Source: Panorpa germanica
Lineage: Eukaryota > Arthropoda > Insecta > Mecoptera > Panorpidae
Direction of reading: 5' to 3'
Length of the DNA stretch: 64,000 bases
Assembly (NCBI GenBank): GCA_963678705.1
Contig: OY783203.1
Location: forward strand, 29,618,535-29,682,534
Part shown: one piece after another, positions 34,159-46,384 of the stretch
Layout: the number at the start of each line of letters is the position of its first letter
Numbering within the stretch: the first letter of the stretch is position 1
Made by a program: the position numbers and the translations under genes
The notes under the pieces: model-generated
What the model saw: only the letters and a program-made list of their open reading frames with translations
Database searches by the model: none
What the model was told of the DNA's origin: nothing

Positions 34159-34794
34159 TTATTTTCACATTATGGAGCATATATACAAGGAATATAATGT
34201 TGTGTGGAAATTTTACTTCTTTTTTTTAATAATTTGAAGTATGAATGGCCTAATTTAACTATTTAATATTTCTCGAAAATCTGAAGATTATTGTCCATAA
34301 TCCTCTAAGCAATAGCTAATATTTCTAATCAATAAATTCAGCACGACGATTGACTTTTACTTGCCATTTAGAATTAAGTGTCACTGCCAATATCAACTGC
34401 AACTTTTTTCTTCTGTTTTGTTTCCTATATTTTATTAGTCGCCTCGTCAGTGTTGCGGATTTGTCAATGCCACACTTTCACGAATTAGTGGCAACAAACT
34501 TGTGTAACGTTATTGTTGATTTAAGTAAATTGGCGGCACGTGGTTAGTTTAGAATGCCTACAACCTTATAATGGAATGCACGAAACAAGATTCACAGTCG
34601 CAGTTACGACATTGACTGTCTGTCTTAGGTTTTACCAGACAAATTGATCGCTTCCTAAATCCTGTTCATAATTTATGTTATAATTATAATAATGAAAAAC
34701 AAAAATGAATTTTGTCTTTGTTAGTGTTTTAAAACAAATCTTTTTATATAATTCTGAGACTAATTATTATAATAGACTACTGACAATGGCGGCT
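34159..34794. other. AT-rich stretch, nothing recognised
   Basis: A 65-codon frame at 34350-34547 has no motif. No repeat supported. Confidence 0.4.
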
Positions 34795-34930
34795 TATACA
34801 AAAAAAGCACTGCATATTGATAAAGTTGGCTATCAAAACCTCAAATATCCAATTATTTTCATTCAATTCGCAATATTATAGAAGTTGTTAACGATTGAAA
34901 TAGTATTTTTTTTCTTTAATAATTACAGGG
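34795..34930 (+). repeat. dispersed repeat Q, copy 4, ending in an acceptor-like site
   Basis: 'CTGCATATTGATAAAGTTGG' then TCAAATATCCAATTATTTTC, as in the other copies. It ends in a T-rich run and ATTACAG|GGG at 34922-34931, which resembles a 3' splice site. The other copies do not all keep the AG. Confidence 0.5.
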
Positions 34931-35187
34931 GTAAACATTTACAAAAAATGACTTCAGTTTACGACATCATTGCTTTCTCACTTCCAACCTTTACAATCAC
35001 TGTTAAACAAGAGAAGTACAAAGGAGATGCAGTATTAGACGTCAAAGCTATAGCAGCTGTTGAGTCGACCTATAATGTTTTAATATTATGTCGTAATATA
35101 AAACGAAAAATTACATTACTTAAGATACTCTTTTCAATCCGTGATGCCATCAACTACTACGATCCTAATACAGCAACAACCGGAATA
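34931..35187 (+). other. open frame after an acceptor-like site, unassigned
   Basis: An open plus-strand frame (34885-35268 overall) passes through here with unremarkable composition, unlike the Y/F/I-rich chance frames nearby, and begins just after the T-rich ATTACAG. I recognise no domain, and its 3' part is formed by the MITE at 35191. Possibly a decayed exon or element fragment; chance is also likely. Confidence 0.2.
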
Positions 35188-35190
35188 TTA

Positions 35191-35461
35191 TACCGGTTTC
35201 ACACCAGAGAGACAGTTTTGTTTTATTTTTCGAAAACAGACTTTAGCGTTTTTCTGTGTGTCCCATAAAAAATATAAACATGATAAACAACAACTGACAA
35301 ACGCAAATGTTCACAAAAAACAAAACTGCGTGTTCAAACCAAGCAGACTAAAAATCAACAACAAACTTGTTTTCCTTTGATCTTAGGGACTCCAGATGGG
35401 AATGTGTTTTGTTTACTAAAACAGCAACAGAAGACGTTTTAGGAATAGTCTCTTTGGTGTA
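35191..35461 (+). mobile_element. TAA-type MITE family M, copy A (right-truncated)
   Basis: Left end 'ACCGGTTTCACACCAGAGAG' followed by ACAGTTTTGTTTTATTTT. The interior matches 50341-50723 in the same orientation, for example 'TTTTCTGTGTGTCCCATAAA', 'AAATGTTCACAAAAAACAAA' and ACTCCAGATGGGAATG. It ends at the inner repeat TCTCTTTGGTGT and lacks the outer terminus that copy C keeps. The 79-codon frame at 35141-35380 is MITE sequence. Confidence 0.8.
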
Positions 35462-36834
35462 AATATTGGTTTACGTTCAGAAAAAACAGTTTTTAATATA
35501 CGTTTATTAACCAATATTTCAATAAATAATTAAAAAAGTTGACAACCATATTATATAAATTATTTATTAATATATTTTTAAAATAAATTATAAATATTGA
35601 TTTTGAGTTTAGTTTCATTATTATCATTGCGTCCAGATTTCGTATAATACAAGTACTCGATGAAGCTACACCACTGTTTTAGGTTATTTCTAAATATAAT
35701 TTCGTATTTGCTTAAAAAAATATAAACGATATCATTTGAATACATAATCAGCTTGAGCAACAAATTGGGGAGTTGGTTCAAGACCACACAATCGACAATC
35801 AAAAACAAAACATAAATAATATAACCTCGTTAAATGTAAACACCAACGCAGATACCAGAGACACATATTTACGAGTACGAGTAATGACTATTTGAGGTTA
35901 AATGACAGTAACCCCGAATTTAACCTGTTGCACTAATAAAAACACATTAGGAGTATTATATAATGAATATAATATATTACATAAATAATTTACAAGGGCG
36001 TTGTTCTGATATAACCTTACTACACCAACTCGGTATTCCAGATTTATGCAATAATAAAAACATAACCTCACTTTGCAAAATAACAAATATGTTTTAATAT
36101 AAACTGAAGGTGTTATACGTTATTATAAATTTCTTTGAAACTTTGCACATGAAGTTTGAATTATGTACTATAAATATAGTTATATTCAGTGTGTTTATAT
36201 ATTATTTAGTATGTAGGTACATATATTCACACCTATACTTCTTTGTGTGTGTGTATGTTTGTGAGTAGCAGTCATAATGTGTTGTCATACCGATGTTTAT
36301 CGTTTAATTTATATTTCTGCTGTTCTGAAGAGAGATCATGAATCTAACGCGGGTTTACAATAGGAATAACAAGTGTATCTTTTATGAAACATTAAGTAAC
36401 ATTCCCAGCTACTCTTTTATTTTTATTTTTATTTTTATTCTTGATTCAAATTATATAGCATATGGAAATTCGCATAACCATTCTTTGCACAAGTTTTAAT
36501 TTTATTGTTAGTTTTAGGTGTTGCACTTCCATACATTCTAAATTAAAAAATAAACCATTTTTACATTATAACCTACAAACTATGACTATCTGTCAAAGTA
36601 TTGGCACTAGACAGACTACAAAAGAAGCAGAAATTTATCGTGGTAAATTAAAACAATAATGTTAATGTAAATTAAAATATTATGTATATTTTATTTATTT
36701 AAAAAATTATTATTATTATTTACAAACGAAATTGTCATAAGATATATTACAGATACACCACGCATGCGCATTATGTAATTAAAATAAGCCACAATGTAGC
36801 AAAAAGTATCTATTTTTTAAATACAGAATAAATT

Positions 36835-36836
<2 letters not shown>
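35462..36836. other. AT-rich stretch, nothing recognised
   Basis: Short simple repeats: GT-rich at 36243-36263 and (TTTTA)n at 36417-36438. Short frames without motifs. No gene supported. Confidence 0.45.

Positions 36837-36897
<61 letters not shown>
36837..36897. repeat. (TA)n microsatellite
   Basis: About 30 uninterrupted TA units. Confidence 0.97.
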
Positions 36898-36902
<5 letters not shown>

Positions 36903-38138
36903 GATATATATTAATTATTAAGAATTAAAAAGACACACATCAGTTATTATGAAATAATAAAAGTGTAAAAATAATAATACATTGCAAAATACTGCAAAAT
37001 TAAGTGTAATTATTTATGCTATTTTAATAAAGCTTTGAAATATATTTAACTGTAATTACCGCAAGTTAATTATTTAATAAACGCTTATAAAACGCGTAAA
37101 AAATGAAACACAGTCATCAATGACACAATAAGTAACCATTAAAAATTCTCTTTGCTTTCAATTTTTTTTTTCTTTTTGTAATTGCTATGTAATATAACGT
37201 AATGGTAACCTTTACTTTCATGCGCATGCACAAGAATAATCTAATTACTAATTAATTACTATTATAAGTTGCAATTTGAATACAAATATTAATATGATCT
37301 TTATTTAATAGTTGATACATTCGCAGTGACTGCTTCCAGTAAGAAATCCAATAAATTTATTATGACTTTTAAAAAATATTTAATTTAAATTGAATTAATA
37401 TAAATTTGACATTTATTAGAAGTAATTTTTTTAAATATTAAACTGTTATATGCATCAAAAAATAATTTGAACAAGCAATTTAATTTGTAATTGAAAAATT
37501 CATTCATTGTCAAAGGACTGTCTCAATATTTGTTCGTCCCTTATACTTTTACATTGGCATAACTTTTTACATTGGCGTTACGTTCAGTACGACCAACTTG
37601 TAGTTGGACTGTTGTAAATCCAGCACCAAACGATGCGACGAATGTTTGATTCAAATATTGGAAGATTGACATGGCAAGTTTCCTACTACAAGGTGGAACG
37701 AATGTTTCATTCGAATGTTTTATTCATTTTATTAATTTGTTACTATTATTGTCTCTGACACTGTTTAACAAAAACTTTCAAGTAATTAAAGAAATTTTCA
37801 AGTATAAAACCTTCCTTTGTTGGACGATTCGTGCAGCAGTTCATGACATGTGGATCAAGTGTATGGTGGAGTAGAAAAATCACTTTTGCCGCGGGTTAAA
37901 ATACCGACAACAGCCCGAGCTTCTTCCAATATGAACGTTGAACACACTTAGTTCCAGCATCGACCACACGATGAAATCAAGATTTATTGATGTTTATCTC
38001 GATAAACAACTTCATTGATAAAATATGCATATAAATCCAGGCCACAGTAATTATGAGTAGTACCAACTCCAAATATTTGTAAATCAAGTGTTGTTTAGCT
38101 TACTATTACATTTTTATTCTCAATTTATCAAACCAAGG
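36898..38138. other. AT-rich stretch, nothing recognised
   Basis: A 67-codon frame at 37671-37874 has no motif. No gene or repeat family supported. Confidence 0.4.
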
Positions 38139-38169
38139 ATGTCTCTCTCTCTCTCTATCACTCTCTAGT
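38139..38169 (+). repeat. CT-rich microsatellite
   Basis: (CT)n run broken by one ATCA interruption. Confidence 0.85.
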
Positions 38170-38311
38170 GAAGGTGTAGGTCTTCTTTAGCAGAAAGACA
38201 TTTATAAATATACATATTTATAAATCATTTACTTAAGGGTTTAATATATTTTACTTCCAGCAGTTTTTAACCGGTTTAAAGCGCCACTGATTAATAAATT
38301 TAACTTACATA

Positions 38312-38341
38312 ACACATGGGCTGAAAAGTCCCAGGCCTAAC
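38312..38341 (+). repeat. mariner terminal inverted repeat, left
   Basis: 30 bases from ACACATGGGC to GGCCTAAC, preceded by the TA duplication. Differs from its partner at the first base and at one internal base (A for G). Confidence 0.92.
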
Positions 38342-38376
38342 AAAGAAAACACAGTTTTTTTGGTTCAAAATTAGCT

Positions 38377-39369
38377 TTATTCATCAACGTAATCTCCATC
38401 AAGAGCAACGCAATCATTCCAGCGCCGCTCTAACATTTCAATACCATTTTTGTAGAACGATTTATCTTTTGCCTCAAAATAGGCCTCAGTTTCAGCGATA
38501 ACCTCTTCATTCGTGCGAAATTTCTTACCGGCGAGCATTTTTTTCAGGTCTGCGAACAGGCAGTAGTCGCTGGGAGCCAAATCTGGCGAATACGGTGGAT
38601 GTGGGAGCAATTCGAAGTTCAATTCATGTAGTTTTGCCATTGTTTTGATTGACTTGTGACACGGTGCGATGTCTTGATGAAACAAAAAAAATTTCTTTGC
38701 CATATGCGGTCGTTTCTTTGCAATTTCGGCCTTCAAACGCTCCAATAACGCTATATAATATTCACTGTTAATGGTATTTCATTTCTCAAGATAGTCGATG
38801 AATATTACACCACGCACATCCCAAAATACCGAGGCCATAACCTTTCCAGCCGATTGACGATCGTTTTGATTCCGGAGTGAAGTGATGGATCCATGTTTCA
38901 TCCATTGTCACATATCGACGCAAAAATTCCGGTTTGTTACATTTAAACATGGCCAAAAACTGCTCAGAATCATCCAGACGTTGTCGTTTTTGGTCAACAG
39001 TAAGCAAACGCGGCACCCACTTTGAACAGAGCTTTCTCATAGTCAAATGCTCATGCAATATAAAGCCAACACGTTCTTTTGATATCTTTACGATATCAGC
39101 TAACTCACGCAACTTCACTTTTCGATCATTCAAAACGATTTTGTGGATTGTTTTTATGTTTTCTGGTGTTACCGCCTCATTTGGACGTCCACTGCGTTCT
39201 GCATCATCGGTGTCTCTACGACCAAATTTGAAGTCAGCAAACCAACGTTTTATTGTTGTTTCTGATGGAGCGGAGTCCCCATAACACTTTTGAAGCCATT
39301 GCTTCGCTTGAACGGTATTCCCATCAAGAAGCAGTGTAAAATTAAAACACGAAATTGTTTTTGATCCAT
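38377..39369 (-). pseudogene. mariner transposase pseudogene, irritans-like, DD34D
   Basis: The intact protein would cut and rejoin DNA at the terminal repeats. It starts M-D-Q-K-Q-F-R-V-L-I-L-H-C-F (ATG at 39369-39367), close to irritans-subfamily transposases. An early frameshift at about 39325-39340 follows. The next frame carries the N-terminal helix-turn-helix region (N-D-R-K, then K-I-S-K-E-R-V-G), the linker W-V-P-R-L-L-T and the first catalytic aspartate in V-T-M-D-E-T-W (38900-38902). A deletion of roughly 50 bases near 38846 after P-E-S-K-R shifts the frame again. A TGA lies at 38779-38781. The last frame holds H-Q-D-I-A-P (aspartate 38671-38673) and S-P-D-L-A-P-S-D-Y (aspartate 38566-38568), exactly 34 residues apart. 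All three aspartates survive, but the gene is broken by two frame changes and one stop. Length is about 331 codons against the usual 340-350. Confidence 0.93.
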
Positions 39370-39518
39370 TGTTTTGAAAATAATAGAAGTAGCGTCACTC
39401 TTAGCACAATAACTCACAAACTACTGAATAGAATATCATGAAATTTTAACAGCTGTCTTTTGAATGTTAGTATTAACTGAAAAAAAGGTGACTGCAATAA
39501 AACTAGCGCCATCTATGT

Positions 39519-39548
39519 GTTAGGCCCGGGACTTTTCAGCCCATGTGC
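39519..39548 (-). repeat. mariner terminal inverted repeat, right
   Basis: 30 bases ending ...CAGCCCATGTGC, immediately followed by the TA duplication. Confidence 0.92.
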
Positions 39549-39550
39549 TA

Positions 39551-41661
39551 TTACTTACAATTTCTTTCCAACAAGAAATGATTTATCATTCTAAACAAAA
39601 AGGCAACAAACTGAAGTGTCTTCCAACAGCAACAGCTGTTCCATTTGCAACATCATACATACGCACAATTGCTCATTATCAAAAACCTAATAGATTTTTA
39701 ATTATCTATAAAATTAATATCTTTAAATATTCTAATTATCATTTAATAAAGGAATATTTAAAAAGTAATAAACATGTTTATAAGGTTGACTATTTATTAC
39801 CCATTAATGATAGATAAATGACACAACTTCATTTTATTTTCTATTTTTTACTAAGTATTAATTATGACAAACATTTGTTACTATGTTAATCAGGTAATTA
39901 TTATTCAATACTGATATTTACATTGACGACTTATTGGATTTTGAACTGAGACAAATGTCTGTTTGTATGACGACTTGTATTGTTGAATTAGATTTCTCTT
40001 TCACTGGAGCAGATTGCTTGCGACATTTTCAGTAGCGTGTATTCGAGTTGGGTATGTTTTATTTTAATATTCATCAATACACCACTGCACTGAAGGTAAT
40101 GGAAGTGCATTTGACATATCTGTATCGTTCTTCTCTTTCAACAATCTGCTGATCAAATTGTAAACACAATAAAGATTGCTGTGGTTCTGTACTAAGTTAT
40201 ATATTTCCCAGATATTTGCATCAGCCTCATAAGCGGAAGGCGGTACTTTTATCTACGTATGAACTACAAGCTTCCTCTGATAAAGTGTGATGGTTTATGA
40301 AGTCCACTCTACTAAGTGTTAAATATAAGTGTAAATGCTTAAATATAAATACGATTTGCTTTTTTTTTAAATTAAAATTTAAAAACTGATAACTATTCGC
40401 AAAATGTATTTGCTTCTCGTTTTCTCCCAATGCTTGTATTACAAATGATTTGAACTACAATCGACTTATAATTTCTAGATGATATTCTTTATAAACGAAG
40501 AAATATATATAAAATTCTACCGATGAAAATTTTATCCAGTGTCGGATTAAGCGAGCACGTGGCCTGTAGCAAATGTTAAATAGTAACCAGCGTGGGGCCT
40601 CTAGTAATTTCTTTATATTTGTACCTATCTAGTTACGAGCGCTTGTGCATTACTCTTGCTATTTATAAAATTGCTAATAGCTAATAGCAATTTTAACAGT
40701 TTATACTCTTAAAATATCTCAGGACCACGTGGTATTTTGGTAATGTAGGTGTATGTCATTTTTTCACGAAAAATAATACAGATTTTGCTGTGGTTTATTT
40801 TTTGTTAAATAACGTAAATATCAAAGAGTAAGTACAAGTTATAAAAGTGAATACAAAACCGGATGTGATTATGAAAACCAGAATAATTAAGAATGGTATT
40901 CCCCAGTATCGCACGTGTTTGTGCTGCTCTAATGCTAGATCAGAAGAAAAATATTTAAACCAAAAGCTGAATATTTTCTGTTTCTGCCTCCAGAAACGCT
41001 GGGCGCTACTTTTGCTATATGGGTAATCCGGTACAGATTTTAGCACAAAACTATCTAAATTAAAGGAAGCAATACTCGCCTAGAAAAAGTACAGCTTTTT
41101 AAGGAATCATATCAGGCGTCTAAGTGACAAAAGTAATATTCTTCAGAAAACGAGTTTAAATTTAAGATCGTATAGACGTCTCCGTTTAGTAGGTTTTAGA
41201 ATTCACGCTATATAGTAAAATCTGTCCAAGTTTTCGCTTCTATCTCTGTGCCACTAAATAGTTTAATACATCTTTTATCGTTTGCTCTGGTTATCTTAAA
41301 TTTTCAAAATTTGCCACTTATATGTAGGCAGCTTATATGTAAATTGGGTTCTATCTACCAGTGCCTTTTAAAATTCACAACACATAAAATGAAATCTATG
41401 GTAAGTGACTATAAATTTAGTTCCTTGCGCTTATTTTCATTTTCTGCAGACGCCCATGCTGCTGCACAAATAATTCCTCAAAATCTTCTAATAAACTAAA
41501 AACCCCGCCTAAAATAAACGTCTTGATGAGTTTTCTATAATTGAAGCAGTATGTACGGTGTATACTCAACAACAAAAACCGGCCTCGAATTTAAATACTA
41601 GATAATCCTGTAACTGCTTCAAACGTGAGTCAAACGTTATACGATTTAATTATATACTATA
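39551..41661. other. AT-rich stretch with a possible hAT end
   Basis: At 40538-40565 'CCAGTGTCGGATTAAGCG' with a later GGGGCCTC at 40594-40601 resembles a GC-ended hAT-like terminus, without a partner. Short frames (39545-39817, 40795-41046, 41248-41499) lack motifs. The less AT-rich patch 40915-41035 is unassigned. Confidence 0.35.
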
Positions 41662-41669
41662 ATAATAAG

Positions 41670-41807
41670 CAGAGGCGGACTTGCCCCATATATACCAATT
41701 TGCAGAGAAATATGGCCCATGAGGCTTCCAATGATAGAAAATGTAACTAAAAATATGGGCCCTATTTTTTCCGGACACCCAATATTTTCAAACCCAGTTC
41801 GCTACTG
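41670..41807. mobile_element. hAT-type MITE, 138 bp
   Basis: Left end CAGAGGCGGACTTGCC and reverse-complemented right end CAGTAGCGAACTGGG are related inverted repeats. Flanking octamers ATAATAAG (41662-41669) and ATAATATA (41808-41815) agree at six of eight positions, consistent with a decayed 8-bp duplication. Non-coding. Confidence 0.6.
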
Positions 41808-41815
41808 ATAATATA

Positions 41816-42433
41816 TTTATTTATTGTAATCACCTTTTTAATTCATGCACATTCTACTAATGAAAACAAGTTTTATACAATTTTTTCGCACGCACGCACA
41901 TTTTGCAGCACGTGATAATGACAACTAGTGGAATGTTACTTGACATATTTAATTTTTTCTAGAAACATCTTAGGTATATACGAGTATGATATACAAAAGT
42001 TATTTCAATGTCTTCTTTTTATATCAAAATAAATAATTCTCAAGAGATACAGATAAAATGATACTCGTACGAGAAATATCTTTTCAAAACTTAAAGAACA
42101 AAATCTAATTTGAAAAGATCAGAAAAACAAATTCCCAGATCAATTACAAACTTACTGAATGTTATAGAGATTCCTTATTAGGGTTACCAACTTGACGTAT
42201 GTCAAAGAAGGTGCACTTATCAAAAAACTTATAAATAAAAGTGCATTTGGATTTGCTCCTGGTTAAAAGTATGTAAAAATGAAAACGCATGCCCTTCTCG
42301 ATCTTGAGAAAGAATACAGGATAAAACTATTAAAAGAAGAACTTTATTTCTTATTGTAAGGTTATTAGGTAGAAAGGAACTGACAATTTATAGTAAATAA
42401 TAAACTTCATAAATAATAAATAACTATATGCAT
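41816..42433. other. AT-rich stretch, nothing recognised
   Basis: No gene or repeat supported. Confidence 0.4.
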
Positions 42434-42455
42434 TCACTAACTAACTAACTAACTA
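42434..42455 (+). repeat. (CTAA)n microsatellite
   Basis: About five CTAA units. Confidence 0.85.
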
Positions 42456-42809
42456 AAAACGTCAGTTCTGTCGACTCCAACTCCCGTTATTTCTACAGCG
42501 AAGCCTATGGCGTTCATGAGTATATATTTTCACTAAACAGTCACTGCTTTACCAATAGACGAGCTTTGTGGCAACTAAAGAAATATAATTTGTTTACATG
42601 TCTATAAAAATTAATAAAATGGTTTTAAAACGTCTAAAACTTAAAGTCAGAGAAAAAATCAAAGCTCGTCTTTTCATATAATATTTTGCCTCATACTTCT
42701 ACTAATATTCTCATACTAATATTTTTACTCATACGTTCTTTATTTTGGAAAATAACGTCATAACTCAAAAATCATTATCGTAGGGATCACTTTAAGATTA
42801 AGGAAATAT
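42456..42809. other. AT-rich stretch, nothing recognised
   Basis: No gene or repeat supported. Confidence 0.4.
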
Positions 42810-42965
42810 GGCACGGCGACCGAGATGCTTGACAAGTGTGTCTTCGGGTTTTGTTTAATTGATGATGTGAGAGCTCACAAATATCGTAAACTTATTAGGC
42901 AGTAGTGTAGTACACATATACGAGGTCACGACATCATAAAAACTGCTCACAATATTGATATAGTA
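42810..42965 (+). mobile_element. SINE, plus strand, tail lost
   Basis: The head GGCGACCGAGATGCTTGAC and the altered B-box site 'GTCTTCGGGTTTTG' are followed by the linker 'AATTGATGATGTGAGAGCTC'. The body is 'TTAGGCAGTAGTGTAGTACA', 'GAGGTCACGACATC' and AAAACTGCTCACAATATTG. The terminal GGCCGACGTT block is absent. Confidence 0.65.
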
Positions 42966-43919
42966 CATTTTTTACACTCATAATCAGATATCCGAACAAA
43001 TTTGCTTAGTAACTACCGCCAGCAAATCTAAAATTTAACTGTAATTTAAAATTGTGCGCTACCTCTAAACTTTTCGCATATAAATTAGCTATTATCCTCT
43101 TTATTTAAAATTATCAAAAAGCTATTAATTTAGCTGAATAAAATATGAAATTAAAGGAATTTATTCCATTCAAATTATATAAAAATTTATGACAAGTTCA
43201 CTTTTAATTGGTAAACTAAATATTAAACTAGTAAAAACCCGTTTTATGCATAAAATATAAAATTATATTAACATATAAGTCTATTCCTTTCCTGATTAGA
43301 TTTATTAGTCTCTTGACCTATGCGAAAAATGGGAGAGTTGAAAACTGATACACGTAATACCTTAAACACCAAACTAAAACTGTAGGGGTCATCCATAAAT
43401 TATGTCACACAAATTTCATGTTTTTTTTTCGACTGTCTACAACTTGGGCGACCATACAACGAGATGCAATTCAAATAATTACTTGTAATAACGCATTAAG
43501 ATCTAATGCCATCTGCCACCTGCCAGGTCTGCACTGAACTGAATGTAAATGATTAATTACCTCGACTCAGAGATCACTCTCTTCCGTTATTCAATATTTT
43601 CTAGTCATGATTAATTGCAATAAAGATCAAATTATAGTAAAAGTATGCTGTAATGGTTACATTCATTTTACTTTTCATTTATTATTAAGAAATTATGCCA
43701 ACATGCTAAACAAACGCACATACCATATATTTGTGCAATATTGGATCTACAATTTTTTCGAACCGGGGCAAGAATTAGACATAACCCAACCCCCCTTCCT
43801 TTTCCCCCTAACGCCAATATACTGCGAATTTTTCACAAAATTAAATATTTTTCAACAAACTAAATGTGTTACTGCCCGCCTGGGCAAGGTTTGCTAGGAT
43901 CCGGGACTTTAGATCATGT
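42966..43919. other. AT-rich stretch with one short shared block
   Basis: 43745-43800 shares wording with 33115-33170 (see there). The 96-codon frame at 43607-43897 crosses it and has no motif. Confidence 0.4.
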
Positions 43920-44210
43920 TACTTATTACATAAAAAATTTTAGGTTAATGTAATGTAACGTTATATATCATATAAATATACAGTACGATATAAATTCACG
44001 TTCTTTTACATTAAACAACCTTTTCTCCGAGATAATATAATGTTACATATAAAATTAATATATTACTAAAAGATTTTTAATGTCTTCTGCATTTATTTTA
44101 TGAAAGAATTATGAACTAGAATTAGTAACAGAATGTATGTTGATCTTCGGTAAATGTAATGTTAGGTAAAAAATATTATACGTAAATATTTAACGTAGCG
44201 TGCAGAAGTG
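43920..44210 (-). repeat. dispersed repeat W, copy 2, reverse orientation
   Basis: In reverse complement: 'GTATAATATTTTTTACCTAA', CATTCTGTTACTAATTC, 'AAGACATTAAAAATC', 'TTTTATATGTAACATT' and 'ACATTAACCTAAAA', in the order found at 14.2 and 47.2 kb. Confidence 0.55.
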
Positions 44211-44626
44211 TATCCGCAAAACGCGTCCAAGAAAGTATTAAAATTTATCAAGTTTATATTTCATAAACTGTAAACGATAATCATATAATTTAATTCATGT
44301 TGGATAGAGAATTTATGTACGTATCCACTACGTTAGGTGGTTACTGGAAAGTGCATAACACAGAGGGATTTTCGTTATATTTACTTAATCCATATTTAAA
44401 AGAAATTATTAATAAAATTAGCTTAAATATTTGCTTACCACTCCCATAAGATTAAACAATACACGAGTGTGCAAAATCTAAATGTGTTAAGGTATGGTAT
44501 TTATTTAGTAAGGTAAGAAAACAACTTTCATGACACCCTGTTAATACTTCAATATTTACTCAATTTATGTGTTTAAATATTTACTTAATAACAACCTGAA
44601 ATGTAGTTATTTCAGAAATATCTATA

Positions 44627-44634
<8 letters not shown>
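44211..44634. other. AT-rich stretch, nothing recognised
   Basis: No gene or repeat supported. Confidence 0.4.

Positions 44635-44696
<62 letters not shown>
44635..44696. repeat. (TA)n microsatellite
   Basis: About 31 TA units, preceded by a short (AC)n. Confidence 0.97.
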
Positions 44697-44699
<3 letters not shown>

Positions 44700-45040
44700 A
44701 GCATATATGCCTGATTAGTACGAATTTAATAATTTTCAAATTGCAATTTTATTATTGTTCATTATCTTATCTTATAAAACAAAATAGAAACACATAGTAA
44801 GAGTGTAGATAAAATAGAAACCAGAAATAGTGTGTTTAAACTACATATCAAAAGGTTAAAAATAATTGTAGTTTTGTTTTTTTAACAAATTAAATGAAAA
44901 TTGTAAAATTCAATTTGCAATTTGCCAAATCTTTTTGATTTTGTATTCCATTGTGAATTTATTGCTTTTGCTGACAAGTATTCGTTCGGTCTCTTTTCTC
45001 TGATGCGGGGGTCCTCTGGACGGCATCTTCGATAAATTTA
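44697..45040. other. AT-rich stretch, nothing recognised
   Basis: No gene or repeat supported. Confidence 0.4.
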
Positions 45041-45388
45041 GGCCTGTCGCACACTGCAAACGTATTTAAGCGAATTTTAACGTTAAACCTATCCGAACCT
45101 TGTAAATGCAATCAGCCGTCTCAGACTAGAAGGGAATGCACTAATCTTTTTCTTAACAGTAATGTATCAATAAAAATTAAAAGTTTGCTCTCACGATATA
45201 ATATGTTAGTGCAAAGCAACTCCAGTACACTCTACAGTACATAAGTTTACCGGTACGTGATATGTGACACAACACATGCAAAGAGCACTGGAGTCGGCTT
45301 CCTCTGAGAGTTTTAGTGCTCTAACCAAGCGGCCGATTTACGTCCGATTCGCTGTTGCTTAAATACGCTTGCAGTTCGCGACAGGCCC
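45041..45388. mobile_element. PIF/Harbinger-like MITE, second copy
   Basis: Starts GGCCTGTCGCACACTG... CGTATTTAAGCG and ends CGCTTGCAGTTCGCGACAGGCC (split by a few mismatches), which are inverted repeats like those of 7085-7754. Internal words 'CTATCCGAACCTTGTAAATG' and 'AGCCGTCTCAGACTAGAAGG' also match. Flanking triplets are TTA and CTA, so the duplication is decayed. It is about half the length of the 7-kb copy, by internal deletion. Confidence 0.75.
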
Positions 45389-46384
45389 TATACAAATTCG
45401 AGCGTGAGCATTTTATTTTTTTGTTAAATTTTAAATATTATTCAAAAATGTTGATTAATTAAGAAATTATTGTATATAATAAATGAAGAAATAATAATGC
45501 ATGTAAAATAAGTAATATTACAGACGACAATTATTAACAAGAGCAGTAGGTTCAAGTTTTCAATGATTTTATTAACGACTAATTTAGAGCCACGAGTAGT
45601 AAATGATTCGAATCTAATAACTATTACTCACTAGCACATTTATTTTTGTAGTTTTTCATAGATTTCATAGAAAGCTGTTATCACTACTTGACGTACCCTT
45701 ATCACTAGTTTACTTTAATCAGAGCGTGGCGTTACATTGCGTTGAGTCTGTATGTCAGATATTTATCTAAAGCCTTAGGTATTAAAATTATGAAAACTTT
45801 GAATTATGGTTCACACACTGTGTTAAATCATCTCTATCATATCACTTAATGTAAGCTAACAATTATGTTCACGAGGCAGCTGTTTGTATGGGATTAGTTA
45901 AAGAAAATTAAAATAAAGGTACAAAAAGTTGAGGTCATCGTAATATTGGGCGCCTTTAGTGCCGGGATGTCAAATATCAATGTTAATCTATGCTAAAAAA
46001 CATCTGTTCACCTAGTAATTCACGGAAAATATTTAAAACACATAAAAATCTATATACTGAGAACTTAAATAGAAGTAAATTGTGCATTTTGAGCAGGAAG
46101 CAATTTTATTTCATTTAGATGGAAGCTGAACTATTCGCGAGCCATTCTAAAAGTCAATTTTTAGTAGTAAGTCCAAACTTTATTATTAAATTATTTTCAG
46201 GAACTTTGTCATTTATTGTAAGCAAATCTAAAAGGGATACAACAAGCATCACTTCGTCTAAACAAAAAATGTGATAAAACACTGATAACATTTTACTTAA
46301 TCAAAACCAACTAACTAACTAAACAGACTTCACAGTTTTTGTATAATTCTAAAAATACAACAAGTCACCCGTTAAAAAAATATA
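45389..46384. other. AT-rich stretch, nothing recognised
   Basis: No gene or repeat supported. Confidence 0.4.

Larger units (their letters stand above)
38312..39548 (-). mobile_element. complete mariner element, 1237 bp
   Basis: Bounded by 30-bp terminal inverted repeats that match at 28 of 30 positions. The left starts ACACATGGGCTGAAAAGTCC; the right, in reverse complement, starts GCACATGGGCTGAAAAGTCC. Both ends abut the TA target dinucleotide (38310-38311 and 39549-39550), as expected for Tc1/mariner. The transposase relic occupies the minus strand, so the element's 5' end is on the right. Length is near the usual 1.25-1.3 kb for mariners, with the shortfall explained by a deletion inside the gene. 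The element cannot make its own transposase, but intact ends mean it could in principle be mobilised in trans. Confidence 0.95.

Noticed and set aside
38934-39284. 116-codon plus-strand frame
   Set aside because: Antisense shadow of the mariner transposase pseudogene.
43607-43897. 96-codon plus-strand frame
   Set aside because: Crosses a short block shared with 33.1 kb where the frame is not kept.
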